A stretch of DNA of 64,000 bases from Alphaproteobacteria bacterium (GCA_024244705.1 JAAEOK010000080.1:1-64000); one strand, 5' to 3'; shown: positions 1 to 9,316, counted from the first letter of the stretch. Made by a program: numbers and translations. Notes: generated by a model not told the origin, from the sequence alone.

Positions 1-138
1 CCGCGTCTTCAACTCATACGACGACATCGTCGACCACTGCTGTGACGCCTGGAACAAGCTCATCGATCAGCCCTGGAAAATCATGTCGATCGGACACAGG
101 CAATGGGCACATAGGTCATGATCAACGGGATTTGGTAT
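1..138 (+). mobile_element. Right end of an IS630-type insertion sequence
   Basis: The window opens inside an insertion sequence: the first 121 bases encode the end of a transposase. The homologous part of an antisense relic resumes at about 139, so the IS end must lie between 122 and about 141, in a stretch rich in TA (IS630 elements target TA). The exact boundary and the terminal inverted repeat cannot be fixed because the left end is outside the window. Confidence 0.5.
2..121 (+). CDS. IS630-family transposase, C-terminal fragment (partial)
   Basis: Frame 2 is open from the window edge to a TGA at 119-121 and gives 39 residues that end in KIMSIGHRQWAHRS. The stretch NSYDDIVDHCCDAWNKL is the typical C-terminal tail of IS630-type DDE transposases, after the catalytic core. 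The catalytic residues lie outside the window, so the integrity of the gene cannot be judged. The assignment rests on this tail alone. Confidence 0.65.
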   Translation, partial: RVFNSYDDIVDHCCDAWNKLIDQPWKIMSIGHRQWAHRS

Positions 139-450
139 TATATGTAGCCGGGACGAAAGAATGGCGAGATAAGCAGAATCAGATAAGCCGATATTAACAA
201 GCATGTTGTCCGGTAGCACTGAGATGTCGAGAAACTGGAAGAAACGATGCTTTGAAGTTTCTACAGTTGAAATGAACCGCGGCAATCCCGCGATTGCCTT
301 ACGCAGTTCACTTCTTGGTTTTCCGTGAAGCCACCATTTATCCGCGTATTCTGTAGCGTCGCGTGTCTTGTCGCGTCTTGCCTCACGTTGGGGTCTTACG
401 CGTTCGACCAAGTATTGGTAGATCGACGGGAAACGATCGCGAACGTCTTT
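139..450 (-). pseudogene. Relic of an MmeI-like DNA methyltransferase/restriction enzyme (C-terminal target-recognition part)
   Basis: On the minus strand, one open frame reads VRDRFPSIYQYLVERVRP, then KWWLHGKPRSELRKAIAGLP, RFISTVETSKHRFFQFLD and ILSSRLHI. This order (FP-x-YQ, WW-x-GxPR, LAGLPR, TVETxKHRxFQFLD, LSSRxH) is the signature I know from the C-terminal target-recognition region of MmeI-type class I SAM-dependent DNA methyltransferases. The catalytic methylase and nuclease domains are missing. The relic is bounded at one end by the IS630 remnant and at the other directly by the stop codon of the methyltransferase gene ending at 449. It is a decayed or rearranged piece of a restriction-modification gene. 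Confidence 0.6.
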
Positions 451-2002
451 AATGCCAGATATCCGGCATGGTTTCCTTCTTCTTCGCCATATAGGCACCA
501 AGGTGTTCGTCAATCGATGGGTCGAGCGGCGGCGCTTCATACGCCGCCAGCATTTGCTTCCATTTCGCATTCGCGCGCATAACCGAGTCGTGCCCGCCGC
601 CATCGCGCCAGTTCTCAAATGACTGGGTATCGGAAAGGTCGCTTTCGTAGAACGCGCGCTCGTAGTTCGCCAACGTATGGGCGCAGCCGAAGAAATGATT
701 GCCGGGCCCGACCTCGTGAAACGCATCCATGGCGAAAGCGTTCTCATCCATCGCCAGACCCTTGAGGAATATGTGGAGACCGCCGAGATAGTCGGCGTCG
801 AGAACGAGTTTCTCATAGCTCAGGGTCAACGCTCCCTCGAGCCAACCGGCCGCGTGAAGCACGAAGTTGGCACCGCAAAGTACGGCGGTATTGAGGGAGT
901 TCACCGTTTCCTGCATGGCCTGGGCGTCGGGCAGCTTGGAGCTTGTGAAGCCGCCGCTACAACGGATCGGCAGTCCGATACGACGCGCGAGTTGTGCCGC
1001 CATGTACGATCCGAGGGCCGGCTCCGGCGTGCCGAATGTTGGCGACCCGGAGCGCAGGTCGACGGAGGTCACGAAATTGCCGAAGATCGCCGGTGAGCCG
1101 GGGCGCTCGAGTTGGCCGAGGGCGCAGCCGACCAGGACTTCGGCATAGGCCTGCGCGACGGCCGCGGTCATGGTGACCGGCGCCGTCGCGCCGCCGAGCA
1201 CGAACGGGACAATGACCGGACACTGGTTTGCGCGCGCATAGGCCCGGAGGGAGCCCGACATCGCCTGGTCGTATATGAGCGGCGAGTTCATATTGATATT
1301 GCCCATGATCACGCAGTCGCGGTCGACGACATCGTCTCCGAATACGATGCGGGCCATGTCTATCGAATCCTCGGCCCGCTCGGGGGCGGTTACCGATCCC
1401 ATGAACGGCTTGTCGGACCAGCGAAGGTGGGCATAGACCATGTCGAGATGGCGCTTGTTGACCGGCAAGTCGACCGGTTCGCAAACGGTGCCGCCCGAAT
1501 GATGGAGCCACGGCGAGACATAGGCCAGCTTGACGATGTTTTCGAAGTCCGCGATCGAGCCGTAGCGGCGTCCGCGGTCAAGATCACGAACGAACGGCAT
1601 GCCGTAGGCGGGGGCGAAGACGACATTGTTGTCGCCGATCAAGACCGAACGGGACGGATTGCGGGCGTGTTGAATAAAGTGCTTGGGTGCGGTCGCCAAG
1701 ATGATCTCACGCACCATCCCCTTGTCGAACCGGACCCTCTCTCCGCGCACGTCGGCGCCGGCGTTTCGCCACAGTGCCAGGGCATCTCGATCGCCGCGAA
1801 ACTCGACCCCGATCTCCTGGAGAATTTCGTTAGACTTTTCTTCGACGCGTTCGAGACCCTCATCGCTGGTCAGGACATAAGGTGGAATTTCCCGGCACAC
1901 GCCGGCGACGATCTGTGGCGCCTGAACATCGGTACGCTCGCCGCGCCGCGATATGCGACCGCGACGGGCCGATTTTACTCCCTTCGCCTGAACGCTCGGC
2001 AT
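449..2002 (-). CDS. MttB-family (trimethylamine methyltransferase-like) protein, non-pyrrolysine
   Basis: This 517-residue protein belongs to the MttB/COG5598 superfamily, which moves methyl groups from quaternary or tertiary amines to a corrinoid protein. The family core is seen in the motifs VFAPAYGMPFVRDLDRGRR, GNINMNSPLIYD and VNSLNTAVLCGANFVLHAAGWLEG. The gene is read through without an in-frame amber codon, so it belongs to the non-pyrrolysine group (glycine betaine, proline betaine and similar substrates). The first 25 residues are basic and could be partly untranslated. No corrinoid protein or reductase lies nearby. It is divergent from a serine hydroxymethyltransferase paralogue, which suggests one-carbon transfer to folate. 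The substrate is not predictable. Confidence 0.8.
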   Translation of the reverse strand: MPSVQAKGVKSARRGRISRRGERTDVQAPQIVAGVCREIPPYVLTSDEGLERVEEKSNEILQEIGVEFRGDRDALALWRNAGADVRGERVRFDKGMVREIILATAPKHFIQHARNPSRSVLIGDNNVVFAPAYGMPFVRDLDRGRRYGSIADFENIVKLAYVSPWLHHSGGTVCEPVDLPVNKRHLDMVYAHLRWSDKPFMGSVTAPERAEDSIDMARIVFGDDVVDRDCVIMGNINMNSPLIYDQAMSGSLRAYARANQCPVIVPFVLGGATAPVTMTAAVAQAYAEVLVGCALGQLERPGSPAIFGNFVTSVDLRSGSPTFGTPEPALGSYMAAQLARRIGLPIRCSGGFTSSKLPDAQAMQETVNSLNTAVLCGANFVLHAAGWLEGALTLSYEKLVLDADYLGGLHIFLKGLAMDENAFAMDAFHEVGPGNHFFGCAHTLANYERAFYESDLSDTQSFENWRDGGGHDSVMRANAKWKQMLAAYEAPPLDPSIDEHLGAYMAKKKETMPDIWH

Positions 2003-2266
2003 ATGAACCGCTCCGTTGAGACCACTCCGTCCGAGGTCAACTCCGCGCCCTATTGATCATACTTCGGTTCGATTTCTTGTCCGGTCAATCGAAAAGCGAG
2101 CCGGCCCGGTTCAAGACTCGAACGGCAAATCTGATTTGCCAATCACAGACCCTTCTGGTTCTTTGATTTGTCGCCGGAGAGGGATTCGAATACAGAACGT
2201 GAATCGCTGCCGATCCGACATCGATGGCCCGGTGCGACACCCATGACCGCAACAGGAGACAAGACA

Positions 2267-3526
2267 ATGTCCGCGCAGTTCGAGGTACGTTTGGCGGAAT
2301 CCGACCCTCTGATCGCGGGTGCGCTGGCCGACGAGAAATCACGTCAACAGACGCAGATCGAGCTGATCGCTTCAGAGAACATCGTCAGCAAGGCGGTGCT
2401 GGAGGCGCTCGGCCACGAAATGACGAATAAGACGCTTGAAGGCTATCCGGGTAAGCGATTTCATGGCGGCGGCCAATTCGTCGACATCGTCGAACAAGCG
2501 GCCATCGACCGGGCCAAAGAGCTTTTCGGTGCCGTCTACGCCAATGTCCAGCCCCATTCGGGCGTGCAAGCCAATCAGGCGGTATTCTTTACCTTGGTCC
2601 GCCCGGGTGACCGGATCCTGAGCCTTGATTTGGCCGCCGGAGGACACCTGAGCCACGGCGCCAAGCCAAATCTATCGGGTCGCTGGTTTGAAGCCCACCA
2701 CTACACGGTCGATCGCTCGACGGGTTTGATGGACTACGACCAGATCGCAGCCCAAGCCGAGGATGTGAAGCCACACTTGCTCATTGCCGGTGGGTCGGCC
2801 TATCCGCGTGAGATCGACTTCGCCAGGATGGCCGATATTGCCGAAAAGGTCGGTGCACGTTTCTTGGTGGACATGGCTCATGTCGCGGGACTGGTTGCCG
2901 CCGGCGTCTACCCGTCGCCAATCCCCCACGCCGATATCGTGACCTGCACGACGACCAAGACCCTTCGCGGGCCGCGCGGCGGGGTCATTCTTTCGCGTTC
3001 CGATGAGTTCGCCAAGAAGCTCCAATCGGCGATCTTCCCCGGTGTTCAAGGGAGCCTCCACTCCAACGTTCTCGCGGCGAAGGCAGTTTGCCTCGGCGAG
3101 GCCCTGCAGCCGGCGTTCAAGGATTACGGCCGGCAGGTGGTCGCGAATGCCCGAACGTTGGCCGACGTGCTTGGCGGAAGAGGGATTAGAATTGTCGGTG
3201 GGGGTACGGATACGCACATGGTTCTCTTGGATCTATCGTCGGTTGGGATCAGGGGGCAGGAGGCGGAAAACGCCCTGGCCGCGGCGAACATTACGTCCAA
3301 CAAAAACCCGGTCCCCTTCGATGTGCCACGGCCATCCGATTGGGTCGGCCTAAGGCTTGGCGTTTCGGCTGCCACCACTCGCGGTCTCGGCGAGATGGAG
3401 ATGATCGAATTGGGGACTAGTGTCGCCGACCTCATCATTGCCGCTTCGGAGGGACGCCTCGATCACGCTGCGCCAAATGCGAGGACGATTGTCGCAAGGC
3501 TTTGCGTAGCGTTTCCGGTCGTCTGA
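2267..3526 (+). CDS. glyA: Serine hydroxymethyltransferase paralogue (PLP-dependent)
   Basis: The 419-residue protein is a fold-type I PLP enzyme of the SHMT family, which interconverts serine and glycine with methylene-tetrahydrofolate. It has the N-terminal motif QIELIASENIVS, then EGYPGKRFHGG, and the lysine loop DIVTCTTTKTLRGPRGG. The start at 2267 (MSAQFEV) is preferred over an upstream ATG because AGGAG lies 8 bases before it. In housekeeping SHMT the residue just before the PLP lysine is histidine (TTTTHKTL). Here it is threonine, so this is probably a specialised paralogue (for example an alpha-methylserine or demethylation-linked enzyme) rather than the main GlyA. It is divergent from the MttB-like gene. 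Confidence 0.85.
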   Translation: MSAQFEVRLAESDPLIAGALADEKSRQQTQIELIASENIVSKAVLEALGHEMTNKTLEGYPGKRFHGGGQFVDIVEQAAIDRAKELFGAVYANVQPHSGVQANQAVFFTLVRPGDRILSLDLAAGGHLSHGAKPNLSGRWFEAHHYTVDRSTGLMDYDQIAAQAEDVKPHLLIAGGSAYPREIDFARMADIAEKVGARFLVDMAHVAGLVAAGVYPSPIPHADIVTCTTTKTLRGPRGGVILSRSDEFAKKLQSAIFPGVQGSLHSNVLAAKAVCLGEALQPAFKDYGRQVVANARTLADVLGGRGIRIVGGGTDTHMVLLDLSSVGIRGQEAENALAAANITSNKNPVPFDVPRPSDWVGLRLGVSAATTRGLGEMEMIELGTSVADLIIAASEGRLDHAAPNARTIVARLCVAFPVV

Positions 3527-3614
3527 ATAGCGCGGACATTGATCGGAACCCAATTTGCGCAGTACGGGCGCCGCAACCGATTCGGATCGAATTTGCGGTT
3601 TCGCACGCGGTCGG

Positions 3615-4526
3615 TCAATCGGCGCGGGGTTGCAGCGCCGGATTTCTCTTGAGGCGCTCAACCAAATGATCGACCACGGCGCGGACGCGCGCCGACGTAT
3701 GCCCGGGTTCCTTGTGGACGACATGCACTGGCACGGCCGGCGGTTCGTAGTCTGCGAGCACGATTTCGAGCGCGCCCCGTTTGACGTCGGCGTCGATCAT
3801 ATATGAAAGCACGCGGGTGATGCCGCGATCGGCACGCGCGGCATCGATTGCGGAGTCGGCCATGTTCACTTTCATGTTTGACGAGGGTCTGAAGCCGCGG
3901 GGCTTGCCGTTTTTCTGTAACGCCCATTCGCCACCCGGCGTCATATTGACGAAGTCGACAATGTCGTGGTCCGACAGGTCGGCTGGCGTACGAGGCAGCC
4001 CACGGGACGCAAGGTAGCGAGGTGATGCACACAAGACGCGTCTGACGGCGCCGACGCGTGTCGCGGTCAGCGACGAATCGGGCAGTTCCGCGATGCGAAC
4101 GGCGACATCGATCCCCTCGTCAATGAGGTGAACGACGCGATCGATGAACAATGCCGAGACCGATATCTCAGGGTAGCGGTCCAGAAGGTCGAGCAGGATC
4201 GGTGTCAGCACAGTACGACCAAACATGACCGATCCCGACACCGAGACCATACCGCGCGGCGCGGCATGAATTCCGGCGGCATGCCTGTCCGCCTCCTCGA
4301 TCTCCAAAAGAATGCGACGACAATCAGCGAGGTAACGTTGCCCGGCATCGGTCAAGCGGACCGAGCGCGTTGTTCGGTGCAGTAGCCTACAGCCGAGCCG
4401 GGTCTCGATCTCGGACACCGCCCGCGTAATTGATGGGGGCGACAAGTTGAGGCGCCGAGCGGCGGCGGCAAAGCCGCCTTCGTCCGCGACACGGACGAAA
4501 ACGGCCATGGACTGAAGCCTATCCAT
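3615..4526 (-). CDS. LysR-family transcriptional regulator
   Basis: The 303-residue protein has an N-terminal winged helix-turn-helix (FVRVADEGGFAAAARRLNLSPPSITRAVSEIE) followed by a LysR substrate-binding domain, as in the family that includes DmlR-like regulators. The start at 4526 (MDRLQSMAVF) gives the usual LysR length; a longer frame upstream has no support. It is transcribed away from the DUF1348/VOC/flavoprotein genes starting at 4685, the usual arrangement for a LysR regulator and its target operon. The effector is unknown. Confidence 0.88.
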   Translation of the reverse strand: MDRLQSMAVFVRVADEGGFAAAARRLNLSPPSITRAVSEIETRLGCRLLHRTTRSVRLTDAGQRYLADCRRILLEIEEADRHAAGIHAAPRGMVSVSGSVMFGRTVLTPILLDLLDRYPEISVSALFIDRVVHLIDEGIDVAVRIAELPDSSLTATRVGAVRRVLCASPRYLASRGLPRTPADLSDHDIVDFVNMTPGGEWALQKNGKPRGFRPSSNMKVNMADSAIDAARADRGITRVLSYMIDADVKRGALEIVLADYEPPAVPVHVVHKEPGHTSARVRAVVDHLVERLKRNPALQPRAD

Positions 4527-4527
4527 A

Positions 4528-4550
4528 ATTATTCCACATTCTAAAATAAT
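4528..4550. promoter_or_regulatory. Candidate LysR operator (T-N11-A dyad)
   Basis: ATTATT at 4528-4533 and AATAAT at 4545-4550 are perfect inverted repeats with an 11-base spacer, the T-N11-A layout bound by LysR-type regulators. The dyad lies directly upstream of the LysR start codon at 4526 and within the divergent region shared with the gene at 4685. The surrounding 60 bases are clearly AT-richer than the genome. Binding is inferred. Confidence 0.45.
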
Positions 4551-4684
4551 CCATTCCAAATTATCCCTATTCTCTCTTTGAACGGAAGGGCGCAAATTGC
4601 CGGTCATGGAAACGGTTGCAGGTCCGCACGACGAAAACCCGTACCATCGCGACCGAGACCATACCGAAACAAGGGAGTTCGCCG

Positions 4685-5149
4685 ATGACCCGCCCGCCGT
4701 TGCCACCCTTTACCGCCGAGACCGCAGCAGAAAAAGCGCGGCTCGCCGAGGACGCTTGGAATAGCCGAGACCCGGCCCGCGTCGCGCAGGCCTACACGGT
4801 GGACAGCACTTGGCGAAATCGCGCCGAATTCATCCTCGGCCGCGAGCAAATCGAAGCCTTCCTCGCCCGCAAATGGGCGCGCGAACTGGACTATCGGCTG
4901 ATCAAGGAGGTGTGGACCTATCGCGACAATCGTATCGCCGTCCGCTTCGCCTATGAGTCCCGCGACGACAGCGGACATTGGTTTCGGTCCTATGGGAACG
5001 AAAACTGGGAGTTCGACGAGCACGGCCTGATGCGCCGCCGCATTGCCAGTATCAACGATCTTCCGATCGGAACGGACGACCGCAAGTTCCACTGGCCCTT
5101 GGGCCGACGGCCCGACGATCATCCTGGGCTGTCCGACCTGGGATTATAG
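4685..5149 (+). CDS. DUF1348 / NTF2-like family protein
   Basis: This 154-residue protein matches the DUF1348 (SnoaL/NTF2-like cone) family. The motifs [54 protein letters not shown]-like [17 protein letters not shown] and a final INDLP segment are typical. The start at 4685 (MTRPPLPP) follows AAGGGAG at 4671-4677. The family folds as a small alpha-beta barrel; its function is unknown. It is the first gene rightward of the LysR regulator and probably under its control. Confidence 0.8.
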   Translation: MTRPPLPPFTAETAAEKARLAEDAWNSRDPARVAQAYTVDSTWRNRAEFILGREQIEAFLARKWARELDYRLIKEVWTYRDNRIAVRFAYESRDDSGHWFRSYGNENWEFDEHGLMRRRIASINDLPIGTDDRKFHWPLGRRPDDHPGLSDLGL

Positions 5150-5213
5150 GGCCGATGTGATTGGATTTGCGAAAACCCCCAGATTGAAATCGATTTATCA
5201 AAGGAGCGAGGCA

Positions 5214-5624
5214 ATGTCAGAGAATGCAGTGACCCAAGGCGCCCATCACATAGGCTTGACGGTCCCCGACTTGGCCAGCACGCGTGCGTTTTTCGTCGAC
5301 ACCCTGGGCTATGAGCAATTGGGCGAGGTGCCGGACTATCCCGCCGTTTTCCTCAGCGACGGCACGACCATGATCACCCTGTGGCAGGCTGTCGATCCGG
5401 CGACCGCCGTACCCTTCGACCGCAAGAATATCATCGGAATGCATCACTTTGCGCTGAAGGTCGAGAACGCGGACGTCCTCGAAACGTTGCACGACAAGCT
5501 AGCCAAGACCGATGGCGTCGAGATCGAATTTGCGCCGGAGTCGCTGGGTGGTGGGGCGACGCAGCACATGATGTGCTTCATCCCCGGCGGTATCCGCATG
5601 GAATTTATCGCACCCGCCGCATGA
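5214..5624 (+). CDS. VOC-family (glyoxalase/bleomycin-resistance/dioxygenase fold) protein
   Basis: The 136-residue protein has the beta-alpha-beta-beta-beta fold of the VOC superfamily: GAHHIGLTVPDLASTRAFFVDTLGY opens the first module, and the second contains GMHHFALKVEN and ends in IPGGIRMEFIAP. Possible metal ligands are the His of HHIGLTV and HHFALKV and the Glu of RMEFI. The start at 5214 (MSENAVTQ) is preceded by AAAGGAG. It lies 64 bases after the DUF1348 gene, probably in the same operon. The substrate is unknown. Confidence 0.8.
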   Translation: MSENAVTQGAHHIGLTVPDLASTRAFFVDTLGYEQLGEVPDYPAVFLSDGTTMITLWQAVDPATAVPFDRKNIIGMHHFALKVENADVLETLHDKLAKTDGVEIEFAPESLGGGATQHMMCFIPGGIRMEFIAPAA

Positions 5625-5745
5625 GGCGATCCGTAAGCCGTCGTCTGCAGCCGGCGAAGGCAACGACACCGATTTCCCGAAGAGTCGCCGCCGGCCATCG
5701 CCGCAACCAAAAGTGGGCGCCGGCGGTTAGTGAGGAGTGAGATCA

Positions 5746-7845
5746 ATGCCTGATGGCTGGCCTTACGGCGATTCCCCTTTCCATAAGGGGGAGCAGCAAG
5801 TCCAGGAACGGCTCGGCGTCCGCGACCGGATAGAATCTTTCGCCCGACGCGTGGTCCGCGACGCGATGCCGGACCAGCACAGGCAGTTCTACGCCGAGCT
5901 GCCCTTCGTGATGCTCGGTACGGTCGATGACCGAGGACGGCCTTGGGCCTCCCTGGTTCCGGGCCGGCCGGGCTTCATGACCAGCCCGGACGCGGGCGCG
6001 CTTGAAGTCGCCGCCGGCCCCCTGTTCGGCGACCCGCTTCATGGGACGTTGAAGCCGGGCGCCGATGTCGGTGTCCTTGGGATTCAGTTCGAGACCCGGC
6101 GGAGAAACCGAATGGTCGGGACGATCAGCTCCGTCGAGCCCGGCCGCTTCGCCATCACGGTCGCCCAGGCTTTCGGCAACTGCCCGCAATACATCCAAAC
6201 CCGAGCGCTGGAGATGCTGCCGGAAATTGACGAGGGCGCGCGAAAGCGCCCGGTCGGCCGTGCGGATCGATTCGACCGGCGGACCCGCGCCCTGATCGAG
6301 CGCGCCGATACCCTGTTCATCGCGACCGCCTATTCGAAACACAGCGATACCGCCTCGCAAGGCGCCGACGTCTCGCACCGCGGCGGCAGCCCCGGTTTCG
6401 TCCGCGTAGAAGACGACCGCACCTTTGTTTTTCCCGACTTCTCGGGCAACAACCACTTCAACACGGTCGGAAACATCGTGGTCAATCCCAAGGCCGGCTT
6501 CCTGTTCGTCGACTTTGAGGCCGGAGATCTCGTCTACATGACCGGTGAGGCCGAGATCGTCTGGGAAGGGGAGGAAGTCGATGCCTTCGCAGGGGCCGAG
6601 CGGTTGATTCGCTTTCGCGCCGAAGAGGTGGTCCGGGTCGAAGACAGCCTGCCGCTGCGCTTCGACTTCGGTGAATATTCGCCCATGCTGGAGCACACCG
6701 GGAGTTGGGCGCAGGCGGCCCAGACGATCGCCGCCGAAAACGAGCGTAACGTCTACCTGCCCTACGAGATCTGCGACATCCAGCCAGAGAGCGAGGTGAT
6801 TACCTCTTTCTATCTGCGCCGCGCCGACGGCAAGACGCCGGCCCGACACGAACCCGGGCAGTTCCTCCCCATACGACTGACCATCCCGGGACAAGACGAT
6901 CCGCTGATCCGCACCTACACGCTGTCGGACGCATCCAATGCGAACCACTACCGTCTATCGATCAAACGCGAAGGCGGCGATGCGTTGGTTTCGAACCATT
7001 TCCACGATCACCTGAAGAAAGGCGATCGTCTCGAGGCCATGGCGCCGCGGGGGAAATTCGTCCTCGACGGGTCGAGCAACCGCCCGGTGGTCTTGGTATC
7101 GGCCGGGGTCGGCCTCACGCCAATGATCGCGATGACCAACCATCTCATCAACGAGGGCCTGCGGACGCGGAATTTTCGCCGCACCTACTTCATCCATGGC
7201 GCCCGGAACGGCCGGGCGCTCGCATTCGGCGACCATGTTCGCGGTCTCGCCGCCGAACATGACAGCCTGACCGTACATCTCCGTCTCAGCCGACCGGAGG
7301 AAACCGATCGGCTCGGTGAGACGTACCATAGCGAAGGCCACGTCGACGTCGAATTGATGAAATCGCTGTTGCCTTTCGACGATTATGATTTCTATCTCTG
7401 CGGCCCGCAGCCTTTCATGCAGGAGCTGTATGACGGGTTGACCGCACTCGGGGTCCGCGACGACCGAATCCACTATGAATCTTTCGGGCCGGCCACTGTC
7501 CTCAAACATGACGGCGGGCCGAAGCGGGCCTCGCCATTGGGCACGCCCGTCGAAGGTCCCGTCTCGGTTTGCTTTGCCGATTCTGACGTTGAGGCCAAAT
7601 GGTCGCCCGACAAAGGCACGCTTCTGGAACTGGCGGAAGCCGCCGGGCTCAATCCCGCCTTCTCCTGCCGTTCTGGTGTATGCGGCACCTGTGTCACTCG
7701 GCTCAGGTGCGGCAAAGTCGATTATATAGAGGAACCGGTCGCACCGCATGGCGACCATGACGTGCTGATCTGTTGCGCGACGCCCAGGTCGAGTGCCGGT
7801 GACGCGACCTGCGGTGAGGACCAGGGCGTCGTGCTTGAACTCTAG
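5746..7845 (+). CDS. Fusion flavoprotein: PNPOx-like FMN domain, ferredoxin-NADP reductase domain and C-terminal 2Fe-2S ferredoxin
   Basis: The 699-residue protein (start at 5746, MPDGWPYG, after GAGGAGTGAG) joins three redox modules. Residues about 30-320 are a pyridoxamine-phosphate-oxidase-like split-barrel flavin domain (FVMLGTVDDRGRPWASLV; FPDFSGNNHFNTVGNIVVNP). Residues about 335-590 are a ferredoxin-NADP reductase module with the FAD motif RTYTLSDASN, the NAD(P) site VSAGVGLTPM and YLCGPQPFM. Residues about 610-699 are a plant-type ferredoxin with CRSGVCGTC and a later Cys in LICCA, enough for a [2Fe-2S] cluster. Such proteins could pass NAD(P)H electrons through FAD and the cluster to FMN. 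It closes the LysR-linked group. The substrate is unknown. Confidence 0.85.
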   Translation: MPDGWPYGDSPFHKGEQQVQERLGVRDRIESFARRVVRDAMPDQHRQFYAELPFVMLGTVDDRGRPWASLVPGRPGFMTSPDAGALEVAAGPLFGDPLHGTLKPGADVGVLGIQFETRRRNRMVGTISSVEPGRFAITVAQAFGNCPQYIQTRALEMLPEIDEGARKRPVGRADRFDRRTRALIERADTLFIATAYSKHSDTASQGADVSHRGGSPGFVRVEDDRTFVFPDFSGNNHFNTVGNIVVNPKAGFLFVDFEAGDLVYMTGEAEIVWEGEEVDAFAGAERLIRFRAEEVVRVEDSLPLRFDFGEYSPMLEHTGSWAQAAQTIAAENERNVYLPYEICDIQPESEVITSFYLRRADGKTPARHEPGQFLPIRLTIPGQDDPLIRTYTLSDASNANHYRLSIKREGGDALVSNHFHDHLKKGDRLEAMAPRGKFVLDGSSNRPVVLVSAGVGLTPMIAMTNHLINEGLRTRNFRRTYFIHGARNGRALAFGDHVRGLAAEHDSLTVHLRLSRPEETDRLGETYHSEGHVDVELMKSLLPFDDYDFYLCGPQPFMQELYDGLTALGVRDDRIHYESFGPATVLKHDGGPKRASPLGTPVEGPVSVCFADSDVEAKWSPDKGTLLELAEAAGLNPAFSCRSGVCGTCVTRLRCGKVDYIEEPVAPHGDHDVLICCATPRSSAGDATCGEDQGVVLEL

Positions 7846-7971
7846 GGGGGCGTAACCCGTAGCATGCATTGCCGTTTGCTTTCCGGCGACAGCACGGCGA
7901 TGACGGCACCTACGCGAATCGAGAACGCGGTATCAATTCACGCCGGAGCTTGATCTGAAGGAACGAGGAAA

Positions 7972-9316
7972 ATGACCAATCGATACGACATCGTGATAAT
8001 CGGCGGCGGCAATGCGGGATTCGGCGTCTCTTCAGTTGCGGCTGAAGCCGGCCGGCGGATCGCCTTCGTCGAGGAGTGGGATTTCGGCGGTACCTGCCCG
8101 AACCGTGGCTGTACGCAAAGAAGGTTCTGGTCGCTGCGGCTCACGCCCTGCACGAAATCGAGATCGCCAAGATTCATGGCATCGACGTCGGCGAACCAGA
8201 CTGGACTGGGCCAGGTTGATCGATCGGGAAAAAGCGATGGTCGCGTCGGTGCCCGAGGGGATGGCCAACCTGGCCCAAAAGCGAGGCGATGTCTTTCGCG
8301 GCCATGCCCGCTTCGTCGGGACGAACGCCGTCGCCGTCGATGACACAATCCTCGAGGCCGACCACATCGTGATTGCCACCGGTTCGAAGCCGCGGCCCTT
8401 GCCGATTCCGGGCGCGGAGCACCTGATCACCTCGGACGACGTCTTAAGCGAGCGCGAGCTGCCGCGAGAGGTGGTGTTCATCGGTGGCGGCGTGATCGCC
8501 ATGGAGTTCAGTCACGTCTACGCCCGGGCCGGCGCCGACGTGACGATCCTGGAGGCCTTGCCACGGCTGCTCCCGCGGCAGGACGCCGATGCGGTCGCCG
8601 AGATTCAGAAAGAGAGCGAGATGATCGGCGTCACGGTGAAGACCGGTGTCGAGGTGAACGAGGTCGCGTCGGTAAACGACAGGTTTCGTGTGCGCCATGT
8701 CCACGATGGCCGCGAAGCGGAGATCGACGCCGACCGCGTGGTCAACGGCACCGGCCGTGTCGCCAATGTCGATACTCTCGAACTCGAAGCCGGCGACATC
8801 CGTCATGACGGCATCCGAATCGAGGTGGATGCTTCCCTGCGGTCGACCTCGAACCCATCGGTATGGGTCTGCGGCGATGCCCTGGTATCGTCCGCTCAAC
8901 TCTCGCCCCTCGCGACCTATGAGGGTCAAGTCGTGGGTCGAAACATCGTCACCGGCGCCAGCGAGGCGCCCGACTATCGGGCCGTGCCGAATTGCGTCTA
9001 TACGGTGCCGGCGCTGGCCAGCGTCGGCCTTACGGAAACGGAGGCCGAGGACAAGGAGTTGAAGGTTACCGCGACGACATCCGATATGAGAGATTGGTTC
9101 TCGGGCAAGACCTACGGCGAAACCGTCGCCTGGGCCAAGGTGCTGGTCGAGGAAGGGAGTGGTAATATCGTGGGCGCGCAAATTGTCGGCCACAGCGGTG
9201 AAGAATTGATCCATCTCTTCGCGCTCGCGATGAAACACGGAATCACGGCGGCTCAGATCAAGAGCGATGTCTTCAGCTTCCCGACGTTCTCGTCCGACGT
9301 AAAGAATTTGGTATAG
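7972..9316 (+). pseudogene. Glutathione-reductase / dihydrolipoamide-dehydrogenase-like flavoprotein, two frameshifts
   Basis: The protein family is clear: a GGGNAGFG FAD-binding start (YDIVIIGGG), the redox disulfide site GGTCPNRGC, a second Rossmann motif VVFIGGGVIAMEFSHVYARAG and a C-terminal dimer domain with NCVYTVPALASVGLTE. Reading needs three frames: 7972 to about 8117, then 8118 to about 8198, then 8199 to 9316. Both shifts look like single missing bases, one in an ACG-CC-AAAG context (expected TPKKVLV after CPNRGC) and one near GAACC-AGACTGG (expected LDWARLIDREKAM). Two small deletions within 80 bases mean either a recent pseudogene or local sequence errors. The lost segment follows the catalytic disulfide, so a truly shifted gene would be dead. 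Confidence 0.75.

Noticed and set aside
67-816. A single minus-strand gene of 249 codons
   Set aside because: Its first part is antisense/out-of-frame to the MttB-like gene; only the part at about 139-450 matches a known family, so it is reported as a relic.
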